A stretch of DNA of 64,000 nucleotides from Fulverythrobacter ferritrahens (GCF_020539485.1 NZ_JACDXU010000001.1:124001-188000); one strand, 5' to 3'; shown: positions 49,987 to 59,443, counted from the stretch's first letter. Notes: a model not told the origin generated them from the sequence alone. Program-made: numbers and translations.

Positions 49987-51331
49987 ACAGTTTGATCTTT
50001 TCGCAGAGGATGAAAGTAGCGTTCTTGCAGAGCTGCTGCGCACGTCGCGCAAGCTTTTCGTCAAGAAGTTATCCAACAACGACCGCGACTGGGCGCGGCT
50101 GACCAACAAGCACCAGGGCGGTGTCTACGTGCCGCCAGCTCAGCGCGACAGCGGGTTCTTTCCGCCACTTGTCGCCAAAGAACGGGACCACCCGGAGGCC
50201 GATGAAATAAGGGAAGCGTGGTTCCAGACCGATTGGCCGCAGTACGGCATCGAAAGGAAGACCCGTCTGGTGCATTACACTAGCAAGGGCACCGAAACCC
50301 ACATGACGCGGGTGCCCAAAGAGGCATTCGCCGAATTGTCTCCTGCCTCCTGGCTCGTCATGTCGACGGCAGAAAAGCGCGGCGAGCCGCGCTACATTTG
50401 CCTGACGATCGATTCCGCCTCTGACGACGCGACCGTCCTTCTCGACACACTGGGTATCGATGCCGCCTTCACGGTGGGAATCCTCGATCCGGCAGCTGCG
50501 ATCGCGCGCGAACGTGACGAGATACTGGACTTCGCAGAAGAAGTGGCGCTGGCCTGGCTCGTAGGCGAGATCGCAGGTTTTGCAAACAATCGGGCAACAA
50601 TGCCCGCGACTGCCGACCTCGCCCAGCTAGCGCGGGCGAACTTTCTTGATCGCTACAAGCTCCTTTCGCTCAATCCATTCGAGCTGGAGTTTCCTGGCGA
50701 CGCAGTCCGGGAGATCAGCCGCAAGATCGAGTGGGACCTCTTCCGCGAATTCCAGCGCCGGGAGCGCGGCGTCGAACTGGTTCGTATTGTGCTCGGCGAT
50801 GATCCGATCAAGATCGACATGAAGGGTGTCGTGCGGCGTCTGGTCGATGCAACCGGCGCGGTCGACCGCCTGATGCTTTCGGCCAGCCAGCAGCGCAAGT
50901 CACGCGCCGGATACTCGTTCGAGCACCACATCGAGGCCATGCTTGAAGCGGGCAACATTCCCTTCGCCAAGCAGGTCGTAATGGACGCGAAGAAGCGACC
51001 TGATTTTGTGCTTCCATCGCTTGCCCATCTCAAGAAGCCTTACGAAGGTGCGCAGCGCGGGCTTATCCTGAGCGCGAAGACCACGCTTCGCGAGCGCTGG
51101 AAACAAGTCCAGCGTGAAATGGGCGGCAGCGACCTGTTTCTCGCAACGGTCGATGAATCTATCGCGGCGAATGCGATCGAAGACATGGCATCGATGGGCA
51201 TCAACCTTGTCGTGCCGGAAACCCTCAAGAAGTCGAAGGACACCGAGTATGTTCGCCATGACAACGTGCTCGACTTCGCCACGTTTTTCCGCGGGGAACT
51301 GCAGGTGAAGCGCTTGCCTGCCTGGGCCTGA
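49979..51331 (+). CDS. EcoRII-like type II restriction endonuclease
   Basis: This 450-residue protein has a C-terminal half (about 310-440) matching EcoRII-C-type PD-(D/E)XK nucleases: GYSFEHHIEAMLEAGN, then the catalytic RPDFVLPS (Asp), and LSAKTTLRERW with Lys. The N-terminal ~250 residues are an extra domain with KHQGGVYVPPAQRDSGFFPP, comparable to the EcoRII effector domain that must bind an extra copy of the site. EcoRII relatives cut CCWGG or CCNGG, consistent with Dcm-like methylase and Vsr. The start overlaps vsr by eight bases. Confidence 0.88.
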   Translation: MPEQFDLFAEDESSVLAELLRTSRKLFVKKLSNNDRDWARLTNKHQGGVYVPPAQRDSGFFPPLVAKERDHPEADEIREAWFQTDWPQYGIERKTRLVHYTSKGTETHMTRVPKEAFAELSPASWLVMSTAEKRGEPRYICLTIDSASDDATVLLDTLGIDAAFTVGILDPAAAIARERDEILDFAEEVALAWLVGEIAGFANNRATMPATADLAQLARANFLDRYKLLSLNPFELEFPGDAVREISRKIEWDLFREFQRRERGVELVRIVLGDDPIKIDMKGVVRRLVDATGAVDRLMLSASQQRKSRAGYSFEHHIEAMLEAGNIPFAKQVVMDAKKRPDFVLPSLAHLKKPYEGAQRGLILSAKTTLRERWKQVQREMGGSDLFLATVDESIAANAIEDMASMGINLVVPETLKKSKDTEYVRHDNVLDFATFFRGELQVKRLPAWA

Positions 51332-51509
51332 TAACTCTTCGTTGCCTTGGACTCGTATTGAGCACCCTCACTGGCCGCACGCGGTCAGTCTTCAATGCCC
51401 GGCCCGTGCCGGTTCGCTCCGCTCACCCGTGTTGGACATGAATCCTGGCCTGAGCCGTGCGGCCCTTCTGTTTGGTGCAACGAGCCACCAGACACGAAAG
51501 GACATCATC

Positions 51510-51734
51510 ATGGCACGCAGCACTACCGCACCCGCGCAGGAGACCAATCCGCCGGACTTCCTCGCCTGGCATGTCGCCAACAAGAGCGACAAGGGCTTCT
51601 GGACCCGCATCGGAGCCGCGTGGTTCCATCGCGACCGCAAGGGACTATCGCTTCAACTGGAAGTCGTGCCGATCAATGGCCGGATCGTCCTGCGCACGCC
51701 GCTGGACGATGAGAAGAAGGAGCCGGGCGCTTAG
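51510..51734 (+). CDS. Small conserved-type island protein, unknown
   Basis: This 74-residue protein has a compact domain with LAWHVANKSDKGFWTRIGAAW and LQLEVVPINGRIVLRTP. AAAGGA lies about eight bases before ATG 51510. The stop overlaps a terminator hairpin. Short proteins with this WTRIGAAW-like centre are common in sphingomonad mobile elements, but no function is known. The preceding 51332-51509 has no gene. Confidence 0.75.
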   Translation: MARSTTAPAQETNPPDFLAWHVANKSDKGFWTRIGAAWFHRDRKGLSLQLEVVPINGRIVLRTPLDDEKKEPGA

Positions 51735-51742
51735 CGCCCGGC
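51722..51742. terminator. Hairpin terminator
   Basis: GCCGGGCGC-TTA-GCGCCCGGC is a perfect 9-bp stem overlapping the stop of the 74-residue gene. No T-run follows, so it is a probable but weak terminator. Confidence 0.6.
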
Positions 51743-51899
51743 CTTCGGGCAATTACAAAGGTCAGAGCATCGTTCCACTGACTTTCTCTCAGATTTGCTT
51801 TGAGCAAGAACGGAAACTGGCGGTGCATAAATCCTGTCGGCGTCGACTATTTCTGCAGGCTCTCTCCCGTTTGAACAATCCGTTGACTATGTTTCAGAA

Positions 51900-54800
51900 A
51901 TGCTGACCGAAATGATTCTTGGCGCCCTTGGCGAAGCAATCGTGACCCATATCGGTTCCAAGGGCTTCGCGTGGCTGAAGTCCCGCGACGCTAAAGAGGA
52001 ACTGGCTTCGATCGCCGCGAACGCAATCGAAGCTGCAATATCCGAGGCTCCCTCACTTGCTGAAGATCTTAGATCAGAGAGTTTTGTCAAGCAGGTGATC
52101 GTGCCAACGCTTCAAGCTCTCGTGTCTGACCCTTCCCAATTGCCAGACCCGGAGCGATTGGCCGATCAGTACGTCAAGATGTTTGTTGAACGCTTTGCAA
52201 GGAATGATGGCGTCGATGCCGCGCTCTCCAGAATTTTTCAGACCGAGCCGACGGACCTGAATCCTGCATTTGTCAATTTTTTTAGAGAGCTCCGTTCAAG
52301 GTTATATCAGTCCAAACACTGGCGTGAATTGGGGCACTTAGTAACGACCGAGGCCACATTCAAAAACACGGAAACTATCATTTCGGTTTTGGAGGGGATG
52401 GCTCAGCGCCACGAGGCTGATGCGATCGACCTTGATCGCGCCCGCCAGGATGCAAGGTCGGGGTCAGATGAACTTCGCAATTGGCCTAGAGCGATTTCAG
52501 GCCATGAACTTACAAGGCCAGAGCTGGAGCGTCTGAAGACTCACATACTCGCTGAGGCGAGTGCAGCTACCTTGCTGATCGGTGAAGCTGGCTCCGGCAA
52601 ATCTGCCCTCTTGGCCAAACTTACCGAAGAACTGGAAAACCGAGGCTCAACAGTCTTTGGCATCAAAGCCGACACCCTGCCTGCGGATGTAGCAACTTTT
52701 GATGACATTGCGCGGGCATTGGGCATGACAGGTTCACTTCTGCCTGAGCTATCTGCGTTGGCGCGCAACGCGCCGGTCGTCTTGATCATCGATCAATTGG
52801 ACGCCGTAAGTGACGTGATGGATCGGACTAGCCAGCGAATGAAGGTTCTGCTCCGGCTCGTTAGACAGGCCCAAGAACAACGATTGCCAGTTCATGTTGT
52901 GGTCTCATCACGGCCTTTTGAAGCTGCGCATGATGCTCGTTTCCAACAGCTACGTGCCGAAGAGTTTCATCTTGCCTTGCCCGCCGTAGAAGCAGTGCAA
53001 GCCTTCCTGACGGATCTGGGAATTGACTGGAGCGATGTCCCCCAACCGTTGTGGCAAACACTCCGAAGGCCGTTCGCTCTGAAGCTATTCGTCGAGGTGA
53101 TCCAGCGGGGTGCTTCCCCGTCTTCGGTTGATAGCGGAAGCTTGCTCGACCGATGGCTTGCGACCGCACAACTCGGCACCGATCCACAACGGCAAGATGT
53201 GCTGCAGCTGATGGATCGATTGGCTGGAGAGATGTTAGAAACAGAAACTCTCTGGCGACCGATGGATGCCTACGAGGCGGCGCACAAGGATGCTTTGGTA
53301 CGTGCAGAAGCTTGTGGACTTGTCGTTCGCAGCGGAGCCAAGATCGGTTTCTGTCATCAATCCTGGCTCGACGATTTTCAAGCGAAAAGCTTCAAAACAG
53401 GCAAAGACCTGGCCGAATACACTTGGCGCAATCAAGACAGTCTCTTCGTTCGCGCAACGGTTTTGAGATCATTGGAGCGGCTTCGACAGATTGATCCAGA
53501 GGCTTATCATCGAGCCGTTTCGGCACTTCTTTGGAGCACTACAACCCGGCGACATGTGAAGCATCTTGTTGTCGATGTTGTTTCGACATCGGCCAATCCT
53601 AGCGACCAGGAGGGCGCTTGGGTTGAGACACTGATTCGCGACGATCCTATCCTCGCAAACCGTGCATTTGGAAAAATCACCGAGCGCTGGTCAAGCTGGC
53701 GTGCAATGCTTCGAAAATGCCTTTCGACGCTAATGAAAAACGAAGAATTCCAATGGAGAGCAACACAGGGGCTAGCCGCAGAAGCAAAGGAGGACCCAGA
53801 TTATGTCGTCGATCTGATACGTCGGCATTGGAGTCAGCCTGACCAGGACGGGCTGGTTTTCCGGGTGGCCGAACAGTCCGGCGTATTAACTCCGGCAGTT
53901 GAGCAACTGATTAGCGAAATCCTGAGCCGAACTGCGATCGATCCATACGCCGTATCGCATTTTGTCACCACGCTCCGAGCGGAGCAACGGTATGCGGAAG
54001 CATGTCGACTAGTGGGCCTTTGGTTCGATACCCAAGAGATCGATAATCACAAAGATCCGACACTTCATGCTGTCGAGAAACTTGCCCAAGAGGCCCCATT
54101 GGAATTCGCGGAAGCGCTCCTGCCGCGATTTCTTGCTATCGCAAAACGAGAAGTTGCGCCGTACTACGAAGGTTACAAGCGATTTCCCAAAGCAAAGCAG
54201 CTACCTTGGGATTGGGATTTCGACAGAGATCGGGATAGCGTGCTGAAGGCTTTTCGTGACGCAATGAAGGCCGTCGCGGCAGCTAGACCCCACGATGCGT
54301 TGCGCCTCATCCGGGAACTGGAAGCAATCGAAATTGATCAGGTGCAGGATGTCGTCGCGCAAACTTTCATCGCGGGCAGCGCAGCGTTAGCCGGAGATGC
54401 ATTCGCATTTCTGATGGCCGACGAGCGCCGTCTCCAAATAGGCGATGCACACGTCAATCTTGAACCCGGATTATCCTCCACTGAAAGCGGGCTCTCGTCT
54501 CAGGAGTTGGTGGAGGCAATCGCGCCACAGCTCAGTGAGGAAGTGGTAGGTCGATTGCGTGATCGCATCGAAAGTTGGTCGTTGTACGGTCCCGAATTCG
54601 GAAAGGACGACGAGCCGAGGACGCGCCTTCAACGGCTGAAATGGGCTGACCAACATCGAATGGAACTGCTCGAACGTCTCCCTGATCGTTTCTTGAGCGC
54701 TCGAAGACGCCGTCAGATCAATGAATGGCGGGCAGCACAACGTCACCCCATTCCCCGACGAAGAGCCGGCGTGTCGATGGCGACATTCGTCGGATCGCCC

Positions 54801-56312
54801 ATGTCTCACGAAAAGATGGCGAGAGCCCGCGACGAAGATATCTTCGCGATTCTTGATGAGATCAACGATGAGGCTCCTGAGCGTTCGCGCCGCCGCCGCA
54901 TTTCGATGGATGGCGGAGTAACGGAGTTATCGCGTGCATTCGGGGCGTTCGCAAAGGAAAATCCCGAGAGGGCAGTTGCCCTATGTGAAGAGAAATTCGC
55001 TCCCGGTCGCCACGAGCATGCTGCGGCGCAGATGGTCGAAGAACTGTCCAAGTTGGAGGGCTTTTCAGCTGAGCGCTTGTTGGCGCTTATTCACGAACTC
55101 TCGGAGCGAGGCTTTGCGTCGCGCACCTGGAAGACATTCTCTTCGTGGGCACTTGCAAGGCTTGCGGGAAAGCTGTCCGGACTTCCGGATGAGACGATCG
55201 AGTTGCTGGAAAGTTGGCTCGAAAACGACCCGACAGAAATCGCGGAGAAAATTGACCGGCGGCTCGCAATGGATGCCGAGAATGAACGTAGAAACGCTCG
55301 TGAAAAGACTGTTCCGGATCCCATTGTCTTTGCGAGCCATCGGCTTGGTGGCATGCGGATCGTTCCGCAGGACAACTATTCTATTCTCGACGCGATTTTT
55401 CACGGTCTGATTGGTCGAGATGATCGCGCCTTCGATCAATGGTTGACCATCCTTGAGCGCCATGCTGCGCGAGCGGAAGACCCACATATATGGTCGTTTC
55501 TTCTCCTAAGCGAAGGCAGGTGGCTTTATTGGGCTGACCGAGAGCGTGTGAGGCAACTTCTTGCCGACCTTTGGAAAATGGACGAGCGAGTATTTCTCAG
55601 CGTCGATCTGGGAGGGACGCTTTGGTCAAGCCGGGCGATGATTCCGGAGGAATTGATGACCACAGTGATCAAGGCTTGGTCCGCCAGCGGCGGTGAAGAT
55701 TGGCGACAGGCGGCAGCCGAACTAGCCGAGGCATATCGGCTGACCGAGCCTACATCTACGGTATCGCTGGCGCTGACTGACGTGCTGCTTGATGAGCCTT
55801 CTCCAGAATTGACCGGTCGGCTATTCACGGCAGCTTCTGCCTGGCAGGACAGTGACACTGATCTACGGAAAACTGCTCACACCTTGCTCATGACCTTCGT
55901 TTCCAAAGCGCAAGGCGACCAAGCTCATGCGATTTCATCGGCGGTCGATAGAACCGACACACTTCAACCTGACGAGATGACGAAGGAATTGATCCTGCAG
56001 ATTGCCGAGAATGCGGCAGTGCTCGGCGCTTCACTTACAGGAAGATTTGCCGATGGTTTGCAATCCCTGCTGCTCTATCCGGGTTTCGACGATCCTGTCA
56101 TGCAGGTAACAGAGCGTGTCGCTGAATTGATAATCGACAAGAAGGGCGGCAAAAGCCGAGGCTTCATTGACAAGGACTTCGTTCAGGTCGCGATAGCTCT
56201 TCAACGCAATGATGGGCCTCTTCGGTCGAGGGCGATGGACGTTTACGAGAAGCTATTGGATGCTGGCGCATATGGAGCTGAGGAAGCAGCCAAGGATGTA
56301 ATTGGGCGCTAA
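51900..56312 (+). CDS. Large STAND-like NTPase, putative defence protein
   Basis: This single 1470-residue protein has an N-terminal region (about 1-200) that is helical, with a hydrophobic start (MILGALGEAIVTHIG). A P-loop NTPase follows with Walker A GEAGSGKS at 228-235 and Walker B LIIDQLD at 295-301, a sensor-like VVSSRPFE near 345 and a winged-helix-like region near 400-480. The remaining ~1000 residues are alpha-helical repeats, as in STAND sensors. No nuclease, TIR or protease motif is seen at the N-terminus. Bacterial STAND proteins (such as Avs) detect phage proteins by their C-termini. No good ribosome binding site precedes ATG 51900. Codon use looks less GC-rich than in neighbours, suggesting separate acquisition. 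Confidence 0.8.
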   Translation: MLTEMILGALGEAIVTHIGSKGFAWLKSRDAKEELASIAANAIEAAISEAPSLAEDLRSESFVKQVIVPTLQALVSDPSQLPDPERLADQYVKMFVERFARNDGVDAALSRIFQTEPTDLNPAFVNFFRELRSRLYQSKHWRELGHLVTTEATFKNTETIISVLEGMAQRHEADAIDLDRARQDARSGSDELRNWPRAISGHELTRPELERLKTHILAEASAATLLIGEAGSGKSALLAKLTEELENRGSTVFGIKADTLPADVATFDDIARALGMTGSLLPELSALARNAPVVLIIDQLDAVSDVMDRTSQRMKVLLRLVRQAQEQRLPVHVVVSSRPFEAAHDARFQQLRAEEFHLALPAVEAVQAFLTDLGIDWSDVPQPLWQTLRRPFALKLFVEVIQRGASPSSVDSGSLLDRWLATAQLGTDPQRQDVLQLMDRLAGEMLETETLWRPMDAYEAAHKDALVRAEACGLVVRSGAKIGFCHQSWLDDFQAKSFKTGKDLAEYTWRNQDSLFVRATVLRSLERLRQIDPEAYHRAVSALLWSTTTRRHVKHLVVDVVSTSANPSDQEGAWVETLIRDDPILANRAFGKITERWSSWRAMLRKCLSTLMKNEEFQWRATQGLAAEAKEDPDYVVDLIRRHWSQPDQDGLVFRVAEQSGVLTPAVEQLISEILSRTAIDPYAVSHFVTTLRAEQRYAEACRLVGLWFDTQEIDNHKDPTLHAVEKLAQEAPLEFAEALLPRFLAIAKREVAPYYEGYKRFPKAKQLPWDWDFDRDRDSVLKAFRDAMKAVAAARPHDALRLIRELEAIEIDQVQDVVAQTFIAGSAALAGDAFAFLMADERRLQIGDAHVNLEPGLSSTESGLSSQELVEAIAPQLSEEVVGRLRDRIESWSLYGPEFGKDDEPRTRLQRLKWADQHRMELLERLPDRFLSARRRRQINEWRAAQRHPIPRRRAGVSMATFVGSPMSHEKMARARDEDIFAILDEINDEAPERSRRRRISMDGGVTELSRAFGAFAKENPERAVALCEEKFAPGRHEHAAAQMVEELSKLEGFSAERLLALIHELSERGFASRTWKTFSSWALARLAGKLSGLPDETIELLESWLENDPTEIAEKIDRRLAMDAENERRNAREKTVPDPIVFASHRLGGMRIVPQDNYSILDAIFHGLIGRDDRAFDQWLTILERHAARAEDPHIWSFLLLSEGRWLYWADRERVRQLLADLWKMDERVFLSVDLGGTLWSSRAMIPEELMTTVIKAWSASGGEDWRQAAAELAEAYRLTEPTSTVSLALTDVLLDEPSPELTGRLFTAASAWQDSDTDLRKTAHTLLMTFVSKAQGDQAHAISSAVDRTDTLQPDEMTKELILQIAENAAVLGASLTGRFADGLQSLLLYPGFDDPVMQVTERVAELIIDKKGGKSRGFIDKDFVQVAIALQRNDGPLRSRAMDVYEKLLDAGAYGAEEAAKDVIGR

Positions 56313-56331
56313 CTCAGCAAGAGCCCATTGC

Positions 56332-57546
56332 CTACCTCTTGGGCTCAGACTTAGACTTACGCTGCCGAAGTGCATCAAGATGATCGCTCCACCATTGAGC
56401 CATCTTGACGCGTTCATCCCAGTAGTTACCCCTATTGTAGACACCGCGGATGGCATTGCTGTCGCCATGAGCCAGTGCCCGCTCAATCGCATCGGGATGC
56501 CACAGACCGCTTTCGTTGAGCATGGTCGAGGCCGTTGAACGAAGGCCATGCGCCGTCACTTCGTCCTTGGTGAACCCCATACGCCGGAATGCCGCGTTGA
56601 TAGTATTCTCGCTCATGGGGCGCTGGCTTGTGTGAAATGCAGGGAAAATGTAGCCCTTGCCGCCGGTGATCGATCTCAGCTCTCGAAACAGATCCAGCAC
56701 CTGGCGAGATAGCGGCACCACATGGGTCCGGCGTGCCTTCATCTTGCCTTCCGGAATTGTCCAGGTGGCCTTGTCCCAGTCGATCTCGTTCCACTCGCCG
56801 TGGCGAAGCTCACCGGGTCGGACAAAGACATGTGGCGCGATCTTCAGCGCGAACTTCGTCGCCGGGTAGCATTCGAAATCATCGATAGCGCGGAGCAGCC
56901 CGCCCAACTGCTCAGGCTCAAGGATTGCTGCGTAGTGCCGTGCTTTTGGCGTGACCAGCGCGCCCTGAAGGATCGATGTCGGATCGGTTTGGCACTGGCC
57001 AAGAGCGGCTCCATACCGGAACACCCGGCTTGCGAAGGATCGGCATTTCTTCGCAGTTTCAAGATTGCCTTTGGCTTCGAGTTTCTTGAGCGCGGCCAGC
57101 ATCAACTGCGGATCGACATCATTGATTGGCATATTGCCGATTGCGGGCTTGAGCAGGTCAAGGAACCAGCGCGCCTTGCGCAGCGTGGCCTCCGCCCGAC
57201 CTTCCGGTACCATCTTCTCGTCGATGTACTTATTGGCGATGACCTCGAAGGTGTTCTCTGCGCCGAGCTTGATTCTGGCCTTCTTGCGCTTCCGCTCAAG
57301 CATCGGATCGATGCCATCGGAAACCTTGAGCCGCGCCCGGTCGCGAAGCTGACGCGCTTGCGACAAGCTGACCTCTGGGAACGCGCCGATGGGCAGCTTC
57401 TTTTCCTTCCCGCCGAAGCGGTACTTGAAATACCAGAGCTTGGAACCGTTCGGCTTCACCAGAAGCAGCAGCCCCCGCGAGTCGTATTTCTTGTACGACT
57501 TATCGGCAGCCCGGAAGCCTTTGATTTCCTGCACATTGAGGCTCAT
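56332..57546 (-). CDS. P4-type tyrosine integrase of island 2
   Basis: This 404-residue integrase has a DUF4102 arm-binding domain (about 1-85), a core-binding domain (about 95-185) and a catalytic domain. Active-site residues are Arg in RPGELRH, His-Arg in AHGLRST, His in LAHGDSN and Tyr in GVYNRGNY. ATG 57546 (MSLNVQEIKGFRAADK) is the family-typical start; the frame extends upstream into the tRNA att region without a protein-like sequence. It is 170 bases from the tRNA-Leu 3' end and is the enzyme that should have placed island 2 there. Confidence 0.95.
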   Translation of the reverse strand: MSLNVQEIKGFRAADKSYKKYDSRGLLLLVKPNGSKLWYFKYRFGGKEKKLPIGAFPEVSLSQARQLRDRARLKVSDGIDPMLERKRKKARIKLGAENTFEVIANKYIDEKMVPEGRAEATLRKARWFLDLLKPAIGNMPINDVDPQLMLAALKKLEAKGNLETAKKCRSFASRVFRYGAALGQCQTDPTSILQGALVTPKARHYAAILEPEQLGGLLRAIDDFECYPATKFALKIAPHVFVRPGELRHGEWNEIDWDKATWTIPEGKMKARRTHVVPLSRQVLDLFRELRSITGGKGYIFPAFHTSQRPMSENTINAAFRRMGFTKDEVTAHGLRSTASTMLNESGLWHPDAIERALAHGDSNAIRGVYNRGNYWDERVKMAQWWSDHLDALRQRKSKSEPKR

Positions 57547-57716
57547 TTGGGGGCCTCGCTTTCGTGCAAGTTGGGGCCTTTTGAGCTGGAGCCCCCAGCC
57601 GAGGCCCCCACAGACGTTGGAACAAAGCGGAACAAAACAAGACCTCGCTTTTCTGCGCTTGAGGTCAAGAATGGCAGAATTCCGCCATTTCTGCAATGTT
57701 TTGGAACGTTCTGATG

Positions 57717-57749
57717 AGAACAAATGGTGCCCAGAAGAGGACTCGAACC
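57717..57749. repeat. 33-bp att direct repeat at intact tRNA-Leu
   Basis: It is identical to 34744-34776 and covers the tRNA-Leu 3' end (acceptor strand, T-arm) plus eight bases beyond the CCA. The copy here belongs to the intact tRNA and is the outer end of the island array. Confidence 0.92.
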
Positions 57750-57811
57750 TCCACGCCCTTGCGAGCGCCGCCACCTGAAGACGGTGCGTCTACCAATTCC
57801 GCCATCTGGGC
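57725..57811 (-). tRNA. tRNA-Leu (anticodon CAG)
   Basis: The 87-base gene on the minus strand has acceptor stem GCCCAGA/TCTGGGC and encoded CCA, D-arm GGAATTGGTAGAC, anticodon loop TTCAGGT giving anticodon CAG, a long variable arm typical of leucine tRNA, and T-arm GGTTCGAGTCC. It reads CUG codons. Islands inserted at its 3' end, leaving the gene whole. Confidence 0.95.
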
Positions 57812-58293
57812 ACGGGCTGCTTCGGAAAACCTCCGGAACAGCAGGTAGGAGCGGGCCGATAGCGGTGGGGGCGGCAACCTGTCAACAGCGGATACGACGT
57901 TAGGGTGGGGAATTTTTCCACTATGGCGCGAATGGCGCCTCCGAGGCCACTTTTTCAAGGGACTTCAAAGGAATTGAAGCTCCGTCCGATGTGCTGAATT
58001 ATCTCCCGGGTGCCGGGGCGGACTGCCGCACTGGGAATGTATAGGCCAGATATGGGCCCGTGCTGGGGGATTCGCTGTGTGGTGCGCCTTGTGGGGGGAT
58101 CTGGCCGAGCCTTTCCCCAAGCTATGTGCAGCCGCTGCGTGGGAGAGGTTGCTTTGCGCAGGCATGGCGGGCTTTTCAGGCGCAAGGCGCGGCTGTGCGG
58201 GTGGTGGGGCTGTCGTTCACCTTCTGCGGAAGAAGGCGGATATAGACTTCAGGGCGGTCGATCCGGCGGGGAGTGCCCGCCGGATATTCCAGT
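57812..58293. other. Gene-free region right of tRNA
   Basis: About 480 bases between the tRNA and the MarR-type gene hold no gene that I can support. Short frames on both strands lack ribosome binding sites and have odd composition. The tRNA promoter should lie just right of 57811. Confidence 0.5.
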
Positions 58294-58878
58294 TCAGGCC
58301 GCTACGGACTGCGGCTTGCCGTCGGCCTGATCCTGGCCATAGGCAGTAGGAGCGGCAGCGTCGGCTTCTTCCGCACCGGCGCGATCCACATCCTCCAGAG
58401 CGGCTTCGAGCCGGGCGAGCATGCGGCGGAACTGTTCCGTCTCGGCAGGGCTGAATTGCGCCAGCACCAGCCGTTCCATTTCTTCGATTTCAGAAGAAAT
58501 CGCGAAATAGATCGTGCGGCCCTTCTCGGACAATTCGAGCAAATGGGAGCGACCATCAAGGCGATTGGGCCGTACTTCCACCAGATCGCCTTCCTTGAGG
58601 CGGGCGGCGGCGCGGTTCACGGCAACCTTGTCCAGCTTGGCGAGGTCCACCAGATCTCGCTGGGAGCCGAGGCCCAGCTCGAACAGGCCGGAAAGCACCA
58701 GCCAGTCGCGCAGGTCGAGACCGTGCTGGCTCAGAACCTCCCGGCTCGCAATGCTCCGCATCCTTGCGGATACCGCGCAGATACGATGCAGGAACGGATC
58801 CTGCGGAACAGGCCGGAGATGGGCTGCATTGGCAATGCCTGAAACCGTGTCGGCCAGGCGAAGATTCTTCTTGTCCAT
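58294..58878 (-). CDS. MarR-family transcriptional regulator
   Basis: This 194-residue winged-helix protein has helices around LRDWLVLSGLFELGLGSQRDLVDLAKLDKVAVNRAAARLKEGDLVEV, the MarR recognition helix, and the wing RPNRLDGRSHLLELSEKG. A C-terminal acidic disordered tail of ~30 residues is unusual. Start ATG 58878 is taken as the more typical of two close ATGs. It is divergent from the Lrp-like gene and probably shares control sites with it. Confidence 0.9.
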   Translation of the reverse strand: MDKKNLRLADTVSGIANAAHLRPVPQDPFLHRICAVSARMRSIASREVLSQHGLDLRDWLVLSGLFELGLGSQRDLVDLAKLDKVAVNRAAARLKEGDLVEVRPNRLDGRSHLLELSEKGRTIYFAISSEIEEMERLVLAQFSPAETEQFRRMLARLEAALEDVDRAGAEEADAAAPTAYGQDQADGKPQSVAA

Positions 58879-58904
58879 ATGCATCTTATGCCATTTCCCT
58901 GCTG

Positions 58905-58917
58905 TGAGATCGTCTCA
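58905..58917. promoter_or_regulatory. Small palindrome in MarR-Lrp intergenic region
   Basis: TGAGA-TCG-TCTCA is a perfect 5-bp inverted repeat; a related GATGAGATGTGAGA follows near 58936. These lie between the divergent MarR and Lrp/AsnC genes and may bind either regulator. Confidence 0.4.
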
Positions 58918-58972
58918 TAATTGACTAGATTGCGATGAGATGTGAGAAATCGATCCGAAATCAGGGTAAATT

Positions 58973-59443
58973 ATGAAACAGATTATCGATCTTGATCGGG
59001 TGGACCGGAAGATACTCGCGCTCATCCAGCGGGACGCCACGCTCAGCCATGCCGAGATCGGAGAGCGGGTCGGGGCATCCAGCGCCTCGTGCTGGCGGCG
59101 GATCAAGGCGATGGAAGCGGCGGGCTATCTCGTGGCCTGCGTGCGTCTGGTGGACCCGGCTATGGTCGGGCGCGGGGTGACGGTGATCTGCAACGTCCGG
59201 GCCAAGGATTTCTCCCCCGCTGCCTCGCAGGCCTTCGAGGAATTCGTGCGGGACAACCCTGAAGTGGTGGAATGCTATTCCATGTCAGGTGATTGGGATT
59301 TCCTGCTGAAGATCGTGGCTTCCGACGTGGCGGATTATAACAGCTTCCTGATGGACAAGCTGCTGCGCCATCCCACCGTGGCCGGCGCGTCCTCCCACTT
59401 CGCGTTGGAAACGCTGAAATACACCACCGAACTGCCGGTCTGA
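58973..59443 (+). CDS. Lrp/AsnC-family transcriptional regulator
   Basis: This 156-residue regulator has an N-terminal HTH (about 1-55: LDRVDRKILALIQRDATLSHAEIGERVGASSASCWRR in parts) followed by the RAM domain (about 70-150) with VVECYSMSGDWDFLLKIV, the ligand-binding signature. These proteins sense amino acids. It is divergent from the MarR gene. No obvious target operon lies next to it in the window. Confidence 0.93.
   Translation: MKQIIDLDRVDRKILALIQRDATLSHAEIGERVGASSASCWRRIKAMEAAGYLVACVRLVDPAMVGRGVTVICNVRAKDFSPAASQAFEEFVRDNPEVVECYSMSGDWDFLLKIVASDVADYNSFLMDKLLRHPTVAGASSHFALETLKYTTELPV

Noticed and set aside
57619-57738. LexA-type box upstream of integrase 2
   Set aside because: GAAC pairs there have spacers of 6 or 10 bases, not 7, so they do not fit the consensus.
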